Positions 11,091-22,257 of a stretch of DNA of 64,000 nt are shown here, piece after piece. The notes under the pieces are model-generated. The model worked only from the letters and a program-made list of their open reading frames with translations, had not been told where the DNA came from and searched no databases. Position numbers and translations under genes: made by a program. Numbering within the stretch: the stretch's first letter is position 1; every line of letters begins with the position of its first letter. The stretch is from Gigaspora rosea (lineage: Eukaryota > Glomeromycota > Glomeromycetes > Diversisporales > Gigasporaceae), in contig QKWP01000782.1 of NCBI GenBank assembly GCA_003550325.1, forward strand, positions 93,469-157,468. The letters run 5' to 3'.

Positions 11091-12676
11091 TAGAGATAGG
11101 CACTATGCGCATGATGCATACATGCGCATGGTCTAAGCAATTTAAACTAATATGCCATACAAAAAAAATAATTGATAATAAATAACTTTATAATTTTGCT
11201 ACCAAAATAACTATCTTGGTGTGACTAGTACTTCTAGATCCAGTTTAGGTCTGGTCCAATCTGAGCCTGATCTGGGATCAGACCAAACTCAGATTCTAAA
11301 ATTTATTAATTTCAAACTTTAGACCAGACTCAAACTTAAGTCTGCAAACTAACTGAATCTGAATATTTTTATATGTATTTTTTTGTGCTGATCAAGCTTA
11401 CTTAGTATATAAAGTTAGAATTAATTAGTCAAATTTTGAGAATTATAAGATTTTATAGAATTTTATTAATAAAATTTTACAAAATCTTAAAATTTACAAA
11501 TTTTTATTAATTAATTCTAACAAAACACGCTAAATAAACTATTTTAACACCTAAAAATACATTAAATCGGCAGAGTTGTTTTTATTTTACTTGAAATTTG
11601 AAGAAAAGATGCATTTTTGATCAAAAATGTCAAATTTAAGCATCTTTTCTCCAAATGTCAAGTAAAATAAAAACAACCCTGCCGATTTAATGTATTTTTA
11701 GGTGCTGAACAAGTTTACTTAGTGCATTAAGTTAGAAATAATTAGTAAAATTTTGTGAATCATAAGATTTTATAGAATTTTATTAATAAAATTCTATAAA
11801 ATCTTATAATTCACAAATTTTTATTAATTAATTCTAACAAAATGCACTAAGTAAACTTGTTTAGCACCTAAAAATACATTAAATCGGCAGGGTTGTTTTT
11901 ATTTTACTTGAAATTTGGAGAAAAGATGCTTAAATTTGACTTTTTTGATCAAAAATCCAAAATTATGCATCTAATATCTAAATTTCAAGTAAAATAAAAA
12001 CAATTATACCGATTTGATGTATTTTTAAATGCTGAACATGTTTACTTAGTGCATAAAGTTAGAATTAATTAATAAAAATTTGTGAATTATAAGATTTTAT
12101 AGAATTTTATTAATAAAATTCTATAAAATCTTATGATTCACAAAATTTTACTAATTAATTCTAACTTAATGCACTAAGTAAACTTGTTCAGCACCTAAAA
12201 ATACATTAAATTGGCAGGGTTGTTTTTATTTTACTTGAAATTTGAAGAAAAAATGCTTAAATTTGAGTTTTTTGATCAAAAACTAAAATTATGCATCTTT
12301 TCTCCAAATTTCAAGTAAAATAAAAACAACTTAGCCGATTTAATGATTTTTTAGGTGCTTAACAAGTTTACTTAGTGAATTAAGTTAGAATTATTAGTAA
12401 AGTTTTGTGAATCATAAGATTTTATAAAATTTTATTAATAAAATTCTATAAAATCTTATGATTCACAAATTTTTACTAATTAATTCTTACTTCTTGTACT
12501 AAGTAAACTTGTTCAGCATCAAAAAATACATATAAAATATTTAGATTCAGACTAGTCTGCAGACTTCTGACCAGAATTAGCTATAATGCATAGAACATGC
12601 ATGCATGTATACATGCATGCATGCAGCATACCATGCGCATGCATGGTCTAGAAAAATAGCATTTTGCTCATCTCTA
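11091..12676. mobile_element. hAT-like element with tandem palindromes inside
   Basis: Left end TAGAGATAGGCACTATGCGC; right end read inward TAGAGATGAGCAAAATGC. Flanks AACCTACC and GACCTACT match at 6 of 8. Near both ends are GCATGCGCATG-type palindromes. The same terminal motif bounds the MITE at 57313-57469, supporting a family. The centre is replaced by the palindrome array at 11381-12533. Confidence 0.65.
11381..12533. repeat. Tandem array of alternating palindromes, about 325-bp period, 3.5 copies
   Basis: Units begin near 11381, 11703, 12029 and 12353 with the block GAACAAGTTTACTTAGTGCA or a variant. Each unit has two imperfect palindromes: one centred on an inverted ATAGAATTTTATTAATAAAA block, the other with AAATCGGCAGGGTTG on one arm and its complement CAACCCTGCCGATTT on the other. 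The whole array could fold as a chain of hairpins of roughly 150-170 bp. It has no coding potential. Confidence 0.85.
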
Positions 12677-12856
12677 GACCTACTATATACATATTATATA
12701 GTTTGGATATATTGGGTACCCGATGTGTATATGTAATAAAAATAATTTTTAAATCTACATATATTATAATTCTAAATCATTGTTTACAATGCAAATATTC
12801 TATATATTCAAAAATTTTATCCTTTACAATATAAAATTTTATTAATTTTTTACTAC

Positions 12857-13451
12857 TGTTACAATACCGGAAGCCTTCTTTAATTCTGATAGAGTAACAA
12901 TCACATGGCTTCTGAGATCCCTTACTTTGGGTGTGAAGCGGTGTGCAAGAGGGAAGTATAGTTTCTTCTATGTCTGTAAGAAACTACACACTTCTCTATG
13001 GCAGTTCGGTATAAAACAACAAGAGATAATAGACAGTTTATTAATTTAACAAGAGGGCTATTCCAAGGTATCTGTTCCTTAGAAATCCCAAGAGTTTATT
13101 AATAATAATAGAGGAGGGTAATAAATATAAAGGTAAATATAAAATACAATGTCTGGATCTGTCTAAAACTAAAGGAAATAAGATGGGTTTATATATCTAT
13201 TGAGCTAAGCGTCGCTAAGTGTCGTTAAGCGTCGCTAAGCGTCATTAAGCATCACTAAGCGTCGTTAAGCATTGCTAAGCATCGTTAAGCGTCGCTAAGT
13301 GTTGTTAAGCGTCGTTAAGCGTTATTGAGTATCATTGCACATCGATTTCACATATCACTATTACTAAATACAGTTATTACAAAATTTCTTTATTAAGTTC
13401 TAGTTTCTTAACTAATTTCTACCAAAATTAACTACAACTTATTCTATAACA
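12857..13451 (-). repeat. 3' LTR of the Ty3-type element
   Basis: 595 bp, TGTTACAATACCGG to ATTCTATAACA, so TG...CA whichever strand is read. It contains a 10-bp minisatellite (13205-13328). It matches the other LTR with scattered, mostly transition, differences. Confidence 0.95.
13205..13328. repeat. 10-bp minisatellite in LTR
   Basis: About twelve units of TAAGCGTCGC or TAAGCGTCGT. Unit variants (GTGTCG, GCATCG, GCGTTG, GCATCA) differ mainly by C-to-T or G-to-A at CpG positions. Confidence 0.9.
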
Positions 13452-13466
13452 TTTCTCTCCCCTTTA
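13452..13466 (-). other. Polypurine tract (putative)
   Basis: Read on the minus strand, AAAGGGGAGAGAAA lies directly upstream of the 3' LTR, the position and composition expected for the plus-strand primer of an LTR retroelement. Confidence 0.8.
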
Positions 13467-13628
13467 AGAACAAACTCCATGAGTTCTAATTTGGAAAAGA
13501 ACTTGAGAAAGTTCAGTATCTGTTAACCTTGTAATTATTGTATAAGTAATATAGGTTGTTCGAGAGATGTTTTCTATAGGTCGAGTAGAGAAAAGTAATT
13601 TTATCTGTTTGGCACACTTCCATGTGTC

Positions 13629-14345
13629 TTAGGCTTTTTTTTCTCCTTGAGTCTTCTCAATTATAGATTGAATATCTTCATGAGCATTAGGGTACTTGTC
13701 TATAAGATTACCAAGATAATAATAGGCTTCAAGCAGTTTGGTTTGGTCTTGTTTATTTCGAGTTCGGGTCTTAATTCGTTTAAGAATTTTCTGCAATTTT
13801 TCTTGGTAGATTGTTCCAGTGTATGGAGAAATAGATGTCTGAGTTAGAGGTCCACAAGGTTGGATAATATTTTGCACAATCCTGGTTAATTTTCCAGATA
13901 ATGGAGCAGGGGTGACTTCTTCTTGATTAGTAATTGGAACTGATAATGTTTTTTCTTGTATGTCTTCCAATTCTAAGTTTGGGTTTATTTCTTCTGTATC
14001 ATTTACTTCTGGTAAATTAATTTCTAATTGTTTTGTGTCTTCTAGAGTGTTCAGAAAATTATTTGAATCTGGCTCAAGAAAAGAAGTAATTAAATTAGTG
14101 AAGTCAATAGTCTGAGTAGTATCATTATTATCACATAACTACACACATTGTGATGTAATCCACAATGTATTATTTTGGGTGGCATCATCTTGTTTCCATG
14201 TCTGAAAAATGTATTGGAGGGCTAACAAGGTTTGAGATTGTAATGTAGGGGTGGTCATTTTTGGGAAAATTCCAAAAGAGGTAGTTGTATAAATACATTT
14301 TGAGGTTTTACGAATTAAATTGTGTGTTTCATCCCCTTGTAGATC
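13629..14345 (-). pseudogene. Open frame downstream of integrase, unknown function
   Basis: On the minus strand, a frame follows the GPY/F-like module and stays open to a stop at 13629, apart from one internal TAG near 14140. The product would be hydrophilic, rich in Gln, Thr and Glu, and ends in a helical basic/acidic segment (ORF part 13629-13970, 113 codons from a TTG). No membrane segment or signal peptide is seen, so it does not look like an envelope protein. It may be a C-terminal extension of Pol or a separate accessory ORF. No family is recognised. Confidence 0.5.
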
Positions 14346-14354
14346 ACATTTCTT

Positions 14355-14675
14355 CTAGAAATTTTCAGGAAAATCAATAACAACTACTGGTTCCCATGTT
14401 TGTGGCTCATAATATTTAGCAAGACGATCACTATTATAGTATTTTTGTAAAATTTTTCCTTCTATTGTCTGTAATTTGTAAGTACCATTGTCTAATTTCT
14501 CATGGATAAGGAAAGATCCAAATCTTTTGTCTTCAAATTTGGCTAAGTGTAAGGCTTCTAGTTCCTTTTTTTGTATCCACACTTTATCACCAATTTCAAA
14601 TGTCTCCATACGAGTATTGGTATCAAAACGGACTTTTTGCTTCTGCTGTAATCGTTCAGTATTTTGTCTGGCCAA
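14355..14675 (-). pseudogene. Integrase C-terminal (GPY/F-like) module
   Basis: The 106-codon frame has the integrase C-terminal pattern: a basic helical lead-in, FEIGDKVWIQKK, then FGSFLIHEKLDNGTYKLQ, which aligns with the GPY/F module of Ty3-type integrases (the usual GPF/GPY appears here as GSF). It probably binds DNA nonspecifically. It was once continuous with the catalytic core at 14741-15320 and is now in a separate frame. No clear chromodomain aromatic cage was seen. Confidence 0.75.
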
Positions 14676-15720
14676 ATTCTGGTAATTTGGTAATTTTTCT
14701 ATTAAATCATAAGCACATTGGAGGATACTTTCTTGTAAGTTTATTTCATCATCAATTCCTGTAGGTTCTCTGAGAAAAGTGCTTCGATTGGTAAGGTAGC
14801 ATATCTCTCATATATAAGTTGAAAAGGGGTATATCCTGTGGTAGCATGTCTTTTTGTTCTATATGCTAAGAGAACAGCAGGTATATACAAATCCCAATCG
14901 GCATCTCCTTTCACTTTTGCAAGTGATTCACACAATATTCTATTAAACCTCTCTACCATACCATTTGTTTGAGGGTGGTAGGGAGAAGAGGATTTATGCT
15001 TGATAAGAAATTTCTCATAGAGAATTCTAATTGTTTTACTAATAAAATTGCGATCTTGGTCTAATAAGATAATTTTTGAAGTTCCATGTCTACAGATTAC
15101 CTCCTCAAAGATAAACTGAGTGAGTGTACTAGCACTAGCATCTGGAACAGCACGAGCTTCTGGCCATTGTATTAGATATTTAGTAGCAACAATAATATAT
15201 CGATTGTTTTGTTTAATGATAGGCAAAGGGCCTACAAGATCAATTCTAACACGTTCGAAAGCTCTTCCAATTTGTATAGGATGTAGAGGTTCTTTTCTAC
15301 AAGCTTTTTGTCTTTGTTAAGGGGAGTAACAAAAATCAGGTGATTTTTTAGGGGGGAAGAGGGGTAAAAAAAGTTGAAATTATATATAAGAACCTGACTA
15401 TTTATATATTAAGAAAGAGGGAGGGGGGTAGGCCTCTGATAAAAAATAATCAGGTGATTAATGATACTGCCCTAACATTCTTCACAAGTCTTCACATATT
15501 CTTGTATGTCTCGATACATTTGATCCCAATAATAGCGTTCAGATATTTTATAATACATAGCGTCCGTTCCCAAATGTCTAGCATTGGGGTGCTTATGCAT
15601 CATATATAATACTGGTTCAACTTCTGTCCATTTTATAACTCTAAGAGGTCTGTCTGGGTTTCTTTTATTCTTTTTATAGAGAAGGTGATGTCTAATTTCA
15701 AAATATTTAGCCTGGGTCAT
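14676..15720 (-). pseudogene. Integrase: zinc-binding HHCC and catalytic core
   Basis: The N-terminal part (15472-15720) has the HHCC zinc-binding pattern, HPNARH followed about 30 residues later by CEEC. The MITE at 15321-15472 splits the gene directly after this motif. The core (14741-15320) has the DDE residues in context: the Asp of RIDLVGPLP, the Asp of LLDQDRNF, and the Glu of NGMVERFN about 35 residues further on. It would insert the retroelement cDNA into chromosomal DNA. The core frame is intact over about 160 codons but is separated from its zinc domain. Confidence 0.92.
15321..15472. mobile_element. PIF/Harbinger-like MITE, copy 2
   Basis: 152 bp, same family as 4324-4472, inserted in the integrase between the CEEC motif and the core. 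It is flanked by TAA on both sides (15318-15320 and 15473-15475), the clearest target duplication of the three copies. Ends GGGGAGTAACAAAAATCAGG and GGGCAGTATCATTAATCACC form an imperfect inverted repeat. Confidence 0.85.
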
Positions 15721-15874
15721 GAGTCATTTTTGTTCTTGGTCAGTAAGTTCATCTGGCATTTGGTCTGTGTCCAAATAGTGGTAGAGATTATTATATTGGT
15801 CAAGATTCATGAGATTTATTGGTTATAGTTGTCTGAGTCGGTAACCGTGAGAGAGCATTAACATTTGAATAAGT

Positions 15875-16452
15875 TCAGCCTGGTTTATGGACAATTCCAA
15901 AATTGTATGGTTGGAGCTTCAAGATCCATCTTCCAATTCTTCCTTTGAGTTCAGCAGTACGTAACCATTTTAATGCCATATGGTCTGTAACTAAGATGAA
16001 TTTTGTAGTACCTAAATATTTATGAAAATGTTCTATTGCCCATACAACTGTAGCACATTCAAGTTCAGTTGCTGCATAATTCATTTCTTCTTTTCGCAGA
16101 CTTTTACTAGCATAGGCAATAGGGTGTTCTTTTCCATTTCTATCTAGTTGGCTTAATGTAGCTCCAAAGCCATTATAAGAAGCATCAGTAGCAAGTATAA
16201 ATGTTTCTTTAAAGTTAGGGTAGGCTAATATAGGGGCAGTAATAAGTCTAGATTTTAATTCTTCAAAAGCTTTTTGTTGTTTATCTTGCCAGTGATAGGG
16301 TCCATCTTTTTGCAGAAGAGAATTCAAAGGGCGAGCAATTGATAAAAGTTTTGAATAAATTGGCGATAGTATCCTGCAAGTTCAAGGAAAGATCGAAGAG
16401 CTGTAAGGTTTTTAGGAGGTTAAATCCGTTGGACGACTTCTACTTTTTGAGG
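15875..16452 (-). pseudogene. RNase H domain of Pol
   Basis: The 150-codon frame 15875-16327 has the Ty3-type RNase H order: FILATDASYNGFGATLSQ (first Asp), TELECATVVWAIEHF (Glu), and ILVTDHMALKWL (later Asp). It degrades the RNA strand of the RNA-DNA hybrid. Upstream, 16328-16452 encodes the RT connection region (GYYRQFI-like) with stops. The reading is cut from the RT palm by the hAT insertion at 16461-17602. Confidence 0.9.
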
Positions 16453-16460
16453 GTCAGGGG

Positions 16461-17602
16461 AGGACCCCGAAGAACTCTGATATAACTCAGATCCAGACTC
16501 AAAATTTTAATATAACTTTATACACTTAATTTTATTAAAAGCTTTATACAAAATTATCATATAAGTTCAAATTTACTATAAATTATACAATTTCAGATCT
16601 GAGTACCAGTATGATCATGTTAACCACCAAAGCCAAAAACATAATTACACAAAAAAAAGTGACGAAGAGAAAATCAGAAACCTATCTAGAAAAAAAAGGG
16701 CGGTAGTTAACCGTGTTCAAATTCAACAACAAAATTTTTAGTTCCGAAAATAAGCTACCCATACGATCGATGAACGTTGCTACATAGTAAAGTCTAAATT
16801 TTACTAAGCAAATCGATTAAAGTCGCATAAGTAACATTGTTCAGCAGATCAAAATACACGTACCCTGAAAATTTCATACAAATCGGAGAACTTTTTATTA
16901 TTTGACTTTTAATTTTTACGTTCAACGGTTTTTTTTTTATAAAAAAAAAACCGTTGAACGTAAAAATTAAAAGTCAAATAATAAAAAGTTCTCCAATTTG
17001 TATGAAATTTTCAGGGTACGCGTATTTTGATCTGCTGAACAATGTTACTTATGCGACTTTAATCGATTTGCTTAGTAAAATTTAGACTTTACTATGTAGC
17101 GACTATAATCGATTGACCAAAAATCGCTTTATAAGTTACTCCCGATTTTTTTCTGCATATTTATTTATTGTTTATAACATATTTATTTATCGTCTACAGC
17201 ATATTTATTTATTGTCTACAGCATATTTATTTATTTATTTTACTTATTAAAGTTTTGTATTCAAAAATAAGCTACCTTTTTATTGTGCTTTAAATTACTT
17301 AAAATAGTAAATAAGCTACCCACGGTTTTTTTTTGTTAAAAATCGGCAAAAAAAGGTAGCTGCAACATATGGTATATATCGATTTATATCTACTTAAAAA
17401 TTTTCCCAATGTATATATAGTATCGTTATACAAAAAAAGATCGTACTTGTTATAAAGATCGTTTTTGTTATACAAATAAACATCTAACTTTTCAAAAAAT
17501 TAACAGTTGGTTATACAAATTTAAAAATAAAACATATAGAAAAATTATATATAAGTCTATACAAAGCCAGATCTCAGTATTACATATATTCTTCGGGGTC
17601 CT
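16461..17602. mobile_element. Short hAT family, copy 1, in reverse transcriptase
   Basis: Terminal inverted repeat AGGACCCCGAAGAA at both ends. Exact 8-bp duplication GTCAGGGG at 16453-16460 and 17603-17610. It splits the RT gene after the YLDD region. The interior is non-coding: a 320-bp palindrome (16779-17100) and repeats of TATTTATTTATTGTCTACAG (17150-17240). The other copy is 26230-28561, and one related end is seen at 51874. Confidence 0.93.
16779..17100. repeat. Long near-perfect palindrome
   Basis: Two arms of about 155 bp meet near 16940 in a run of T then A. The left arm reads GCTACATAGTAAAGTCTAAA, the right ends TTTAGACTTTACTATGTAGC. Only a few mismatches (for example CGGAG against CTCCA). 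The same structure in copy 2 begins near 26537 and runs into the assembly gap. Confidence 0.93.
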
Positions 17603-17610
17603 GTCAGGGG

Positions 17611-18159
17611 CGATACTCTTAGCAGAGATTAGGTGTCCTAGAAAAGGTAGTTGGTGCATCCAGAAGGTATATTTTTCTATATTAAGTCTGAGTCCTGGTT
17701 GTTTATTTCTATTAAACACTCTTTTTAAATGGGTTAAATGTTCATCAAATGTTCTAGAATAAACAATTGTATCATCTAAGTATACAACTACAAATTTCCA
17801 TGCAATTCCTTTATATACACAATCCATCAGCCTTTAATAAGCTGCAGGAGCATTGCAAAAACCAAAAGGCATCACATTAAATTCATAAATTCCATATCGT
17901 ATAGTAAAGGCAGTTTTCTCTTTGTCCCGAGGATCAATGGCAACTTGCCAATATCCACTCGCAAGATCGAGAGTAGAGAACCAAGAGCATCCTGTAAGGG
18001 CATTAAGCATTTCATCAATGCGAAGTAGAGGGTAAGCATCCTTTTTAGTAATAGTATTCACTTTTCTGTAGTTTACACAGAATCGTAGTTTGCCATTTTT
18101 CTTTCGTACTAGAACAACAGGTAAGGTCCAAGAGCTATCAGAGAGTTGGATAAGTTTAT
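17611..18159 (-). pseudogene. Reverse transcriptase palm/fingers, central part
   Basis: Two adjacent frames (17834-18166 and 17492-17827) carry the RT core. Order: LVRKKNGKLRFCVNYRKVN, STLDLASGYWQV (first catalytic Asp), MPFGFCNAPA, then VVYLDDTIVYS, the YxDD active site. One stop separates NAPAAY from the next residues. The domain copies the element RNA into DNA. It is cut upstream by the 6.7-kb hAT element at its 8-bp duplication GTTCCAAC, and downstream by the short hAT element. Confidence 0.93.
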
Positions 18160-18239
18160 GTTCCAACTAGAGGTGGGGACATTTCTCAGAGTAGTCACTA
18201 CTTACGGCATTACGGCTATGACGTAAATGACATACTACC

Positions 18240-18445
18240 CTAAGGGTCATATTGACGTGACGTAAGTGACGTGATATATGACGTTTGACGTAGTGACGTA
18301 AGTAGTGTAGTATGACGTGACGTATAACATTTGACGTAGTGACGTAAGTAGTGTAGTGTATGACATTTGACGCAGTGACGTAAGTAGTATAGTGTGACGT
18401 TACGCATGACGTTTGATGCAGTGATGTAAATAGTGTAGTATGACG
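18240..18445. repeat. Left subterminal array of the hAT element
   Basis: About four units of roughly 46 bp built on TTTGACGTAGTGACGTAAGT and AGTGTAGTATGACG. Units vary mainly by C/T and G/A changes. Subterminal repeats in hAT elements are known transposase-binding regions; that role here is inference. Confidence 0.85.
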
Positions 18446-18479
18446 TGCCGGCATAAATGGTCAAAAAAACTAAACTCAA

Positions 18480-20004
18480 TATATAAATTAACCTTGGGTT
18501 ATGCTAGTTGTTGCTTTTAGGCATGAGTTTAGAATACACTAAGGTCCGGGTTATGGTTCCTTATAAATGTTGAAATAAATTAACTAAATATCAGATCTAC
18601 AGTATTTCTAAAATCATTGTTGGGCACGTACCGGTAGTTGTTTTATATACAATATTATAGCCACTACCTTATTATATACCTTTTTTTGTTAGAAATTCTT
18701 ACATAGTCTAAATGACACTAAATTAAAAAAACGCCCTATAGCTACTCTTCATGACCATTCTTCTGCTTTCGTGATTATTTTGACTATCCATTAAAAGGAT
18801 AATTTAAATTTCTGAAGTTGATTTAAGGGCAATAAAATAAGAAAATAGACTACTTCTTTATGGTTCTTTATCAATTGCCGTGTTCTGTATACTGTACGAT
18901 TTGAATTGGTGTATTTTGTATAAATCTGAGGTTCTCACCACATTCCAATGCATTTCCTTAATATAACAAGTAAAATAAAAATACTTCTAACTTGCGAATT
19001 ATCTCGCGGATTGCCAAATTACTTTGACATGTAATTGTGTTAAAACCGCTAGTACTTGAGAAGTAAGGTACGTACCTGTAATATGCTGGTTTTTGAACAA
19101 TGTTACGAAAAATTTCGTACGTAACTATTATACTTTTCTGTGTAACATTTTAATAGACATTTTAGAGTTAGATCATACTTTACATTTTCTAATAGATAGA
19201 TCTTTTTTTAGTTAGTTCTTGAATGAGTTAGTTCTTGAGTTGGATATTGATTTGTTCGTTAGTATTTTGGGAAGGAATATTCGTGTACTGGGTTCACTTT
19301 AGGGAAGATACTTACTTGTATCGCTTACACTTTTCAGTATTTGCACATTGAAATAAATTATTAGTTCCTTATATTTTATGTTTACGGTATTGAGTCAAAT
19401 TGGCTGGAATCATAAATTGCTCTCCCAACTGTAAAAAAAAAAAAAAAAAAATTAAACAAACAATAAGTAAAATAAAGACAATAGCAAATGTTATTCACGT
19501 TCATAGTCAAATAAAATTGGAATTGAAAGAACGACATCATATTATTTCAGATTTAAATTATTTTACACGTGTGAGAATCGAAATCATGGATTTAAAAATT
19601 TACTATACATGCCAATATATGGGTAGTTCGAAATAATGAAAGGATGGAATTGGCTAATTAATGCAAAGAATGCGATGATAAGTCCATTGAAGCATATACA
19701 ATATATGGGTGGTGTTCAGAATTCAATAATACAGTATTTTAATGTATCTTAAGAGATTGAATGAAAGTAATAGTCAGGATGTCCGATAAAGAATTAATAT
19801 AACTATAGATACAGGATAAAAAAAATCCAATTATTGTAAATGTAATTACCTTATGATGGATCGTTTGAGGACCAAGTTACATCTCTCTTGAAACCTCTCA
19901 AAGGTACGAATGGAAAATACATGTGATATAGTATGCATGTAACATAAATAATCATTTAATATTTGTTAAATCTTATGATTTTGTCAAAATTTTAGTTCTA
20001 AGAA
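18480..20004. other. Leader region between hAT end and transposase
   Basis: AT-rich, no recognised gene. An open frame at 19400-19636 begins in a poly-A-rich stretch and has no family features. It may hold the transposase promoter. Confidence 0.4.
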
Positions 20005-21554
20005 ATGAACCAGCAAAGTGCGATGAATGAGGAAAGTTCAAGAAAAAGACATAGATTGTCTCTAGAAAGCGAAGAATTTAGTTTAGAAGTTGAAGAAGAC
20101 ACCAGAACGCAGGCAGCAACAACCATTACTACAACGACAGATACTTCTAACTCTCAATTTTCACAAATTTTGATGGTTACACAACCATCAAGTTCAAAAA
20201 ATATACCACGGAATAAGCACAAACCCCGTTCATTTTCTGAAGTATGGGATTACTTCGTTAAAGGAGTTAAAAAAAACAATGGACACTACGAGGCAATTTG
20301 TAGTTATTGTAAAAAAATATGTTCATGAGGAAAGCTAGCACAATTAGAAGCGCATTTGGCAAACGAATGTGCCAGTTGTCCAGACTATATATCACGTTAT
20401 TGGCGTGAAAAGGTTGCTGAAAGGGATATAAATTATACTCGAAGACCAAAAAAAAGTAGTGCTTTACCAAACCCATGCCACAAACAACAATAACATCCCA
20501 TTATATGTCAGACCGTCCACTAACAAAGGCAATTACTAGCCGTCTTGATCAAAAAATTATCAAAGCTTGGGTAATGGCGGGAATTCCTTTTGATATCATT
20601 GATAATCCGTTTATTCGAGATATGTTTAAGGAATTTAACCCTGCATACAGCCCACCCTTGAGAACAACTTTATCAAATCGATTGTTCGATGAAGAATTCA
20701 CGAGTAAATAAAGCAATTGATAATGACTTAAGTAAAGCAGATCATTTGACCTTAGGTTAGTATTATTAAATTTACATGTGATCTTTAGTATGAAGCACCC
20801 TATTAAACAGGATTAATTTTTTTAATTACTAAGTTTTAAAATCATTAATTTTATTGTAAAGCCTTGGACGGCTGGACGTCACCATCAACAGATTCTATTT
20901 ACAATTACGTTGTCACAACCGATACTCAGAAAGAATATTTGATCGGACTGAAAAATTATTCCAATCAATCTCTTACCAGTGAATTTTTGTCAAGTGAAAT
21001 ATCAGAGGTTATTGAAAAACTTGGCACAGACAAATTTGCGGCTGTTGTAACAGACGCAGTATCAAACTGCAATGCCATACGTAAAAAAAAACAAGAAACG
21101 TATCCACATATCTGGAACGTTCGTTGTGCCGCTCATGCCATCAACCTTATTGCAGCTGATTTGGTTGAATTAGCGAGCATAAAAAAATTAATTAATGATT
21201 GTGGAAAAGTCAATCGTTTTTTTAAAAATTCTCATGTAAGCAATTCATTACTTACAAAAGGACTCGTGGATATGAAAATTAAAGGCGGTGGGCTAAAAAC
21301 GTGGGTAAAAACTCACTAGGGATCTTTGTATTCAACCACTGACTCAATGCTTCATGCACATCCAGTATTTGACTGGGTAAGCAATTTAATATAATACTAT
21401 TATAAATTGTGGCAGCTTATGCTTGGATTTGGAATTTTCCATTTAATAATACTCTTCTAAATCTTAACCTAACCCTAAAAAAAAGCTAATAAAAAGTTTT
21501 CAAAAAAATTTTAAAATTTTATATTAAAATAATCTAAAATTCCAGCTTAAGCTA

Positions 21555-21592
21555 TCACATTTATTATTATTATTATTATTATTAAATAAATA
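21555..21592. repeat. ATT trinucleotide microsatellite
   Basis: Run of TTATTATTATT units, at least eight repeats, in a non-coding gap of the transposase. Confidence 0.8.
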
Positions 21593-22041
21593 ATGTTGTT
21601 AGATACTTGCTGATCACAGTAAATCAATTACTAATGAAGAAGTTAGAAATTTGATATCTAATGAAAGTTTTTTTACTACCTGTCATTTTGTACGCTTAGT
21701 GTGGGAACCTATCAAAGAAATTATTCATATGTTAGAAGCTAATATTGCGACGTTAGCTGATTGCTTTGTTTATTTGATTAAGCTAGCCGCAGCAATTAAT
21801 AACTTATCTGAAACAAACAGTTTTAAAAGTTCAGCCATTCATGTTTTTAATCGGCATTACGAGGAATTTTTGCACCCACTTTATATTTTAGCCTATTATA
21901 GTCATCCAGAATATAGAGTTAAGATTTTTTATAATTGTTTGGAGTGTGGCAAAGAATCTAGTTGTTTGGCACGTAATATAAGATTATGATTAGACGAAAT
22001 AGTGATTCTGGCTGATATAAAAAAAAGTCGACTAAAGCAAA

Positions 22042-22126
22042 TTATTGCACGGGTCTTATGTGACAACCCGTGCTTTTTACATTTACTTATTGGCACGGGA
22101 TTGTTATGTCAGACACCGTGCAATAA
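22042..22126. repeat. Hairpin with TTATTGCACGG ends
   Basis: The left arm TTATTGCACGGGTCTTATGT pairs imperfectly with the right arm, which ends GACACCGTGCAATAA. Probably a small fold-back insertion in the transposase. Confidence 0.7.
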
Positions 22127-22127
22127 G

Positions 22128-22257
22128 ATAGTTATTATATGAGTATACTGAATAGCCCGTTATACACACGGGTTCATATTTAAATCCTGTACCTTTGGCA
22201 CAGAATATGAACCCGTGTGTAACTGGGTTATTCACGATATACCCATACAATAACTAT
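22128..22257. repeat. Adjacent hairpin with ACACACGGGTTCATATT arms
   Basis: Arms 22128-22183 and 22204-22257 pair over about 54 bp (ATAGTTATT outside, ACACGGGTTCATATT inside). It follows the previous hairpin by one base, and both use a CACGGGT core. Confidence 0.75.

Noticed and set aside
13205..13328. CRISPR-like array
   Set aside because: A contiguous 10-bp minisatellite without unique spacers, in a eukaryotic LTR.
13629..14345. Envelope gene of the LTR element
   Set aside because: No signal peptide or membrane segment in the open frame.
18240..18479. Minus-strand open frames of 79-95 codons
   Set aside because: Produced by the TGACGT-rich subterminal array of the hAT element.
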